Below are positions 62,361 to 64,000 of a DNA stretch of 64,000 bases, piece by piece (positions within the stretch are counted from its first letter, which is position 1; each line of letters starts with the position of its first letter). Both the position numbers and the translations under genes were made by a program. Origin of the DNA: Steroidobacteraceae bacterium (lineage in GTDB: Bacteria > Pseudomonadota > Gammaproteobacteria > Steroidobacterales > Steroidobacteraceae); assembly GCA_041395505.1 (NCBI GenBank), contig JAWLAG010000002.1:62001-126000 (forward strand), read 5' to 3'. The notes under the pieces were generated by a model. The model did no database searches. It saw only the letters and a program-made list of their open reading frames with translations, and was not told the DNA's origin.

Positions 62361-63610
62361 TTTCACGACTCGCCCTCGCATCGCTGTGGAACCGGCGCGC
62401 GAGCGCTGCGCTCACGATCGCCGCGATCGCGGTCAGTGTCGCCCTGCTCCTTGGCGTGCAGAAACTGCGCAGCGCAGCCCGCGATGGGTTCGCCAATACC
62501 GTCTCCGGTGTTGATCTGATCGTCGGCCCGCGTAGCGGCCCGGTCAACCTGTTGCTGTATTCGGTGTTTCGCATCGGCGATGCAACCAGTAACGTAAGCT
62601 GGGAGAGCTATCGCAAAATCGCGCGGCACCCGGATGTCGCCTGGACGATTCCATTGTCCCTCGGTGATTCGCATCGGGGTTTTCGGGTGCTTGGCACGAG
62701 CGATGCGTATTTCGGGCACTACCAGTTCGCCGGCAACAGGCACCTGCAATTCGCAACGGGCCGCTCGTTCAATGCCGTTCGCGAAGCGGTACTTGGTGCC
62801 GACGTCGCCCTGCAGCTCGGTTATCACCTCGGCAGCGAGTTGATCGTTGCCCACGGCCTCGCGCAGGTGAGTTTCGCCCTGCACAAGAACCAGCCGTTCG
62901 TCGTCGTCGGTATCCTCGAGCGCACCGGGACCCCGGTCGATCGCACCGTGCATGTCAGCCTCGAGTCCATGACGCTGATGCACGAGGGTCAGCCACCGCA
63001 CCCGGATGGTGCGCCGGTCCAGGCCGTGGTACCGCGCGCGGATTCGGACCCGCAAAGCACAGCGATCACTGCGTTCATGATTGGCATGCGCGAGAAGGCA
63101 ATGACCCTGACGATGCAGCGGGCGATCAACGATTACCGCGCGGAACCGCTGCTCGCGATCCTGCCGGGCGTCGCGCTTGCGCAGCTGTGGTCGCTGGTCG
63201 GCATCGCCGATCGGGCGCTGCTGGTGATTGCTGCCTGCGTCGTGCTGGCAGGCCTCCTCGGCATGCTGACTTCCATCCTGACGACCCTCAATGAACGGCG
63301 CCGCGAAATGGCCATCCTGCGCTCCCTCGGCGCGAGCCCCGGCAATGTATTCGCCCTTTTGATGCTCGAAGCCGCCGCGCTTGCCCTCGGCGGAATTCTC
63401 TGTGGCGTAGCGCTGACCTATGCGTTGCTGCTGCTGGCCGCGCCATTGCTGCAGAATCGCTTTGGAATTTTCATCGAGCCCGGTGGCCTGGCGCTCTCGG
63501 ACCTCGGAATCCTGGCAGCGGTACTCGCCTCGGCGTTATTATTGAGCTTGTGGCCGGCGTGGCGGGCCTACCGCAATTCCCTCGCCGACGGCCTCACCGT
63601 GAGAATATGA
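62357..63610 (+). CDS. FtsX/MacB-type ABC permease
   Basis: 417 aa. The N-terminal membrane helix (RASAALTIAAIAVSVALLLG) is followed by a large extracytoplasmic domain (~45-270) and three C-terminal helices with the FtsX core LNERRREMAILRSLGASPGNVF. It overlaps the ATPase gene (ATGA) and the next gene. With a DUF3299 protein behind it, the group resembles a metal-linked transporter set known from other gammaproteobacteria (for example zinc-regulated zrg genes in Vibrio); that link is inferred. Confidence 0.9.
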   Translation: MISRLALASLWNRRASAALTIAAIAVSVALLLGVQKLRSAARDGFANTVSGVDLIVGPRSGPVNLLLYSVFRIGDATSNVSWESYRKIARHPDVAWTIPLSLGDSHRGFRVLGTSDAYFGHYQFAGNRHLQFATGRSFNAVREAVLGADVALQLGYHLGSELIVAHGLAQVSFALHKNQPFVVVGILERTGTPVDRTVHVSLESMTLMHEGQPPHPDGAPVQAVVPRADSDPQSTAITAFMIGMREKAMTLTMQRAINDYRAEPLLAILPGVALAQLWSLVGIADRALLVIAACVVLAGLLGMLTSILTTLNERRREMAILRSLGASPGNVFALLMLEAAALALGGILCGVALTYALLLLAAPLLQNRFGIFIEPGGLALSDLGILAAVLASALLLSLWPAWRAYRNSLADGLTVRI

Positions 63611-64000
63611 CCCGCCCGTTGACCCAAATCGTGATCGCGAGTTTGCTCGTTGCCTGTGCCGCAGCCGTGGTCGAGGCAGCCACGGACACGGCGCGGCAAA
63701 TCGAGTGGGAAGACCTGCTGCCGGCGCAATCCAGGGACAAACCCGCAGGTCCGCCGCCCGTCGTGCATGACTATCTCGGCGAAGCCGGACCGGCGGCGCA
63801 ACAAACCCTCAACTTCGATGTCAACGAAGACCTGGCCGGCAAGCTCGTCAAACTGCCTGGATTCATCGTGCCGCTCGATGTCGGCAAGAATGGCAAGGTC
63901 AGTGAGTTTTTCCTGGTGCCGTATTTTGGCGCCTGCATCCACGTGCCGCCGCCACCACCCAACCAGATCGTCTACGTGACCATGCGCGATGGCATTGCCC
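63607..64000 (+). CDS. DUF3299 exported protein, 5' part
   Basis: The frame is open from ATG 63607 (overlapping the permease stop) to the window end, 131 codons so far. It has a signal peptide around residues 1-25 with no lipobox. The DUF3299 pattern follows: IEWEDLLPA, KLPGFIVPLDV, and FFLVPYFGACIHVPPPPPNQ, a motif with a Cys/His pair likely to bind metal. It is the third gene of the ABC operon. The 3' end is outside the window. Confidence 0.9.
   Translation, partial: MTRPLTQIVIASLLVACAAAVVEAATDTARQIEWEDLLPAQSRDKPAGPPPVVHDYLGEAGPAAQQTLNFDVNEDLAGKLVKLPGFIVPLDVGKNGKVSEFFLVPYFGACIHVPPPPPNQIVYVTMRDGIA

Noticed and set aside
1..64000. CRISPR arrays, IS elements, prophage, defence or toxin-antitoxin genes
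   Set aside because: I looked for regularly spaced repeats, transposase or integrase motifs and found none; the window is core genome.

Overview
The window is GC-rich chromosomal DNA with tightly packed genes, many sharing ATGA or TGATG start/stop overlaps. The gene content points to a gammaproteobacterium: ygfB-pepP-ubiH-ubiI beside zapA-6S RNA-fau, plus tldD/pmbA, yhdP, rng, maf, rlmH-rsfS-nadD-holA, yihY, darP, djlA, a Coq7-type ubiquinone hydroxylase and an ExeA-type ATPase. A split glycine dehydrogenase (gcvPA/gcvPB), a Sua5-length threonylcarbamoyl-AMP synthase and a CRP with a long tail suggest a lineage outside the enterics (Steroidobacter/Nevskia/Xanthomonas-like). The lineage is an inference. 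Almost everything is core housekeeping; I see no prophage, IS element, CRISPR array or defence island.

Layout. 1-10.2 kb: end of a DUF11-type surface protein, a SET-domain methyltransferase with a histone-like tail, thyA-lgt-rlmI-like (minus), a thioredoxin-fold/DUF255 protein that seems to start at CTG, a membrane-anchored SRPBCC protein, an ornithine-decarboxylase-like enzyme, and a Ycf46-like AAA ATPase. 10.2-19 kb: a divergent histidine-utilisation locus, hutI-hutH-hutG-hutU-cysQ on minus and hutF-hutC-lysE on plus, around a 20-bp inverted repeat that is a good HutC operator candidate. 19-29 kb: a long minus-strand unit, tandem glycine riboswitch and terminator, gcvT-gcvH-gcvPA-gcvPB-dgkA-pfkB-type kinase-double HtrA (Deg7/Nma111-like) protease-sua5.

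29-38 kb: ispG-phhB; ubiI-like/ubiH/pepP/ygfB (minus); a ZapB-like coiled coil and zapA; 6S RNA; fau; an EVE protein; then a very small gene for a 17-residue polylysine peptide with its own strong promoter, a CRP-like site upstream and a strong terminator; rpiA; tRNA-Gln. 38-50 kb: rplM-rpsI, coq7, crp convergent with rpe (their ends share a trinucleotide repeat), djlA, purC, a BtuF-like protein, yihY, pmbA, darP, purE-purK, and an ExeA-FHA ATPase. 50-64 kb: a long minus-strand unit holA-nadD-rsfS-rlmH-maf-rng-yhdP-nitrilase-tldD and two small proteins, then a plus-strand ABC ATPase-permease-DUF3299 unit running off the right edge.

Functional links. Histidine degradation (deiminase/deformylase route) and the glycine cleavage system both feed one-carbon or glutamate metabolism, with thyA and fau nearby. 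ubiH, the ubiI-like gene and coq7 supply ubiquinone hydroxylations. TldD and PmbA, the two halves of the TldD/E protease, are both present but about 4 kb apart. The most unusual items are the polylysine mini-gene, the (GAY)n repeat that extends both CRP and Rpe, the Deg7-like double protease inside a glycine-riboswitch operon, and two promoters that place the predicted transcript start on the start codon.
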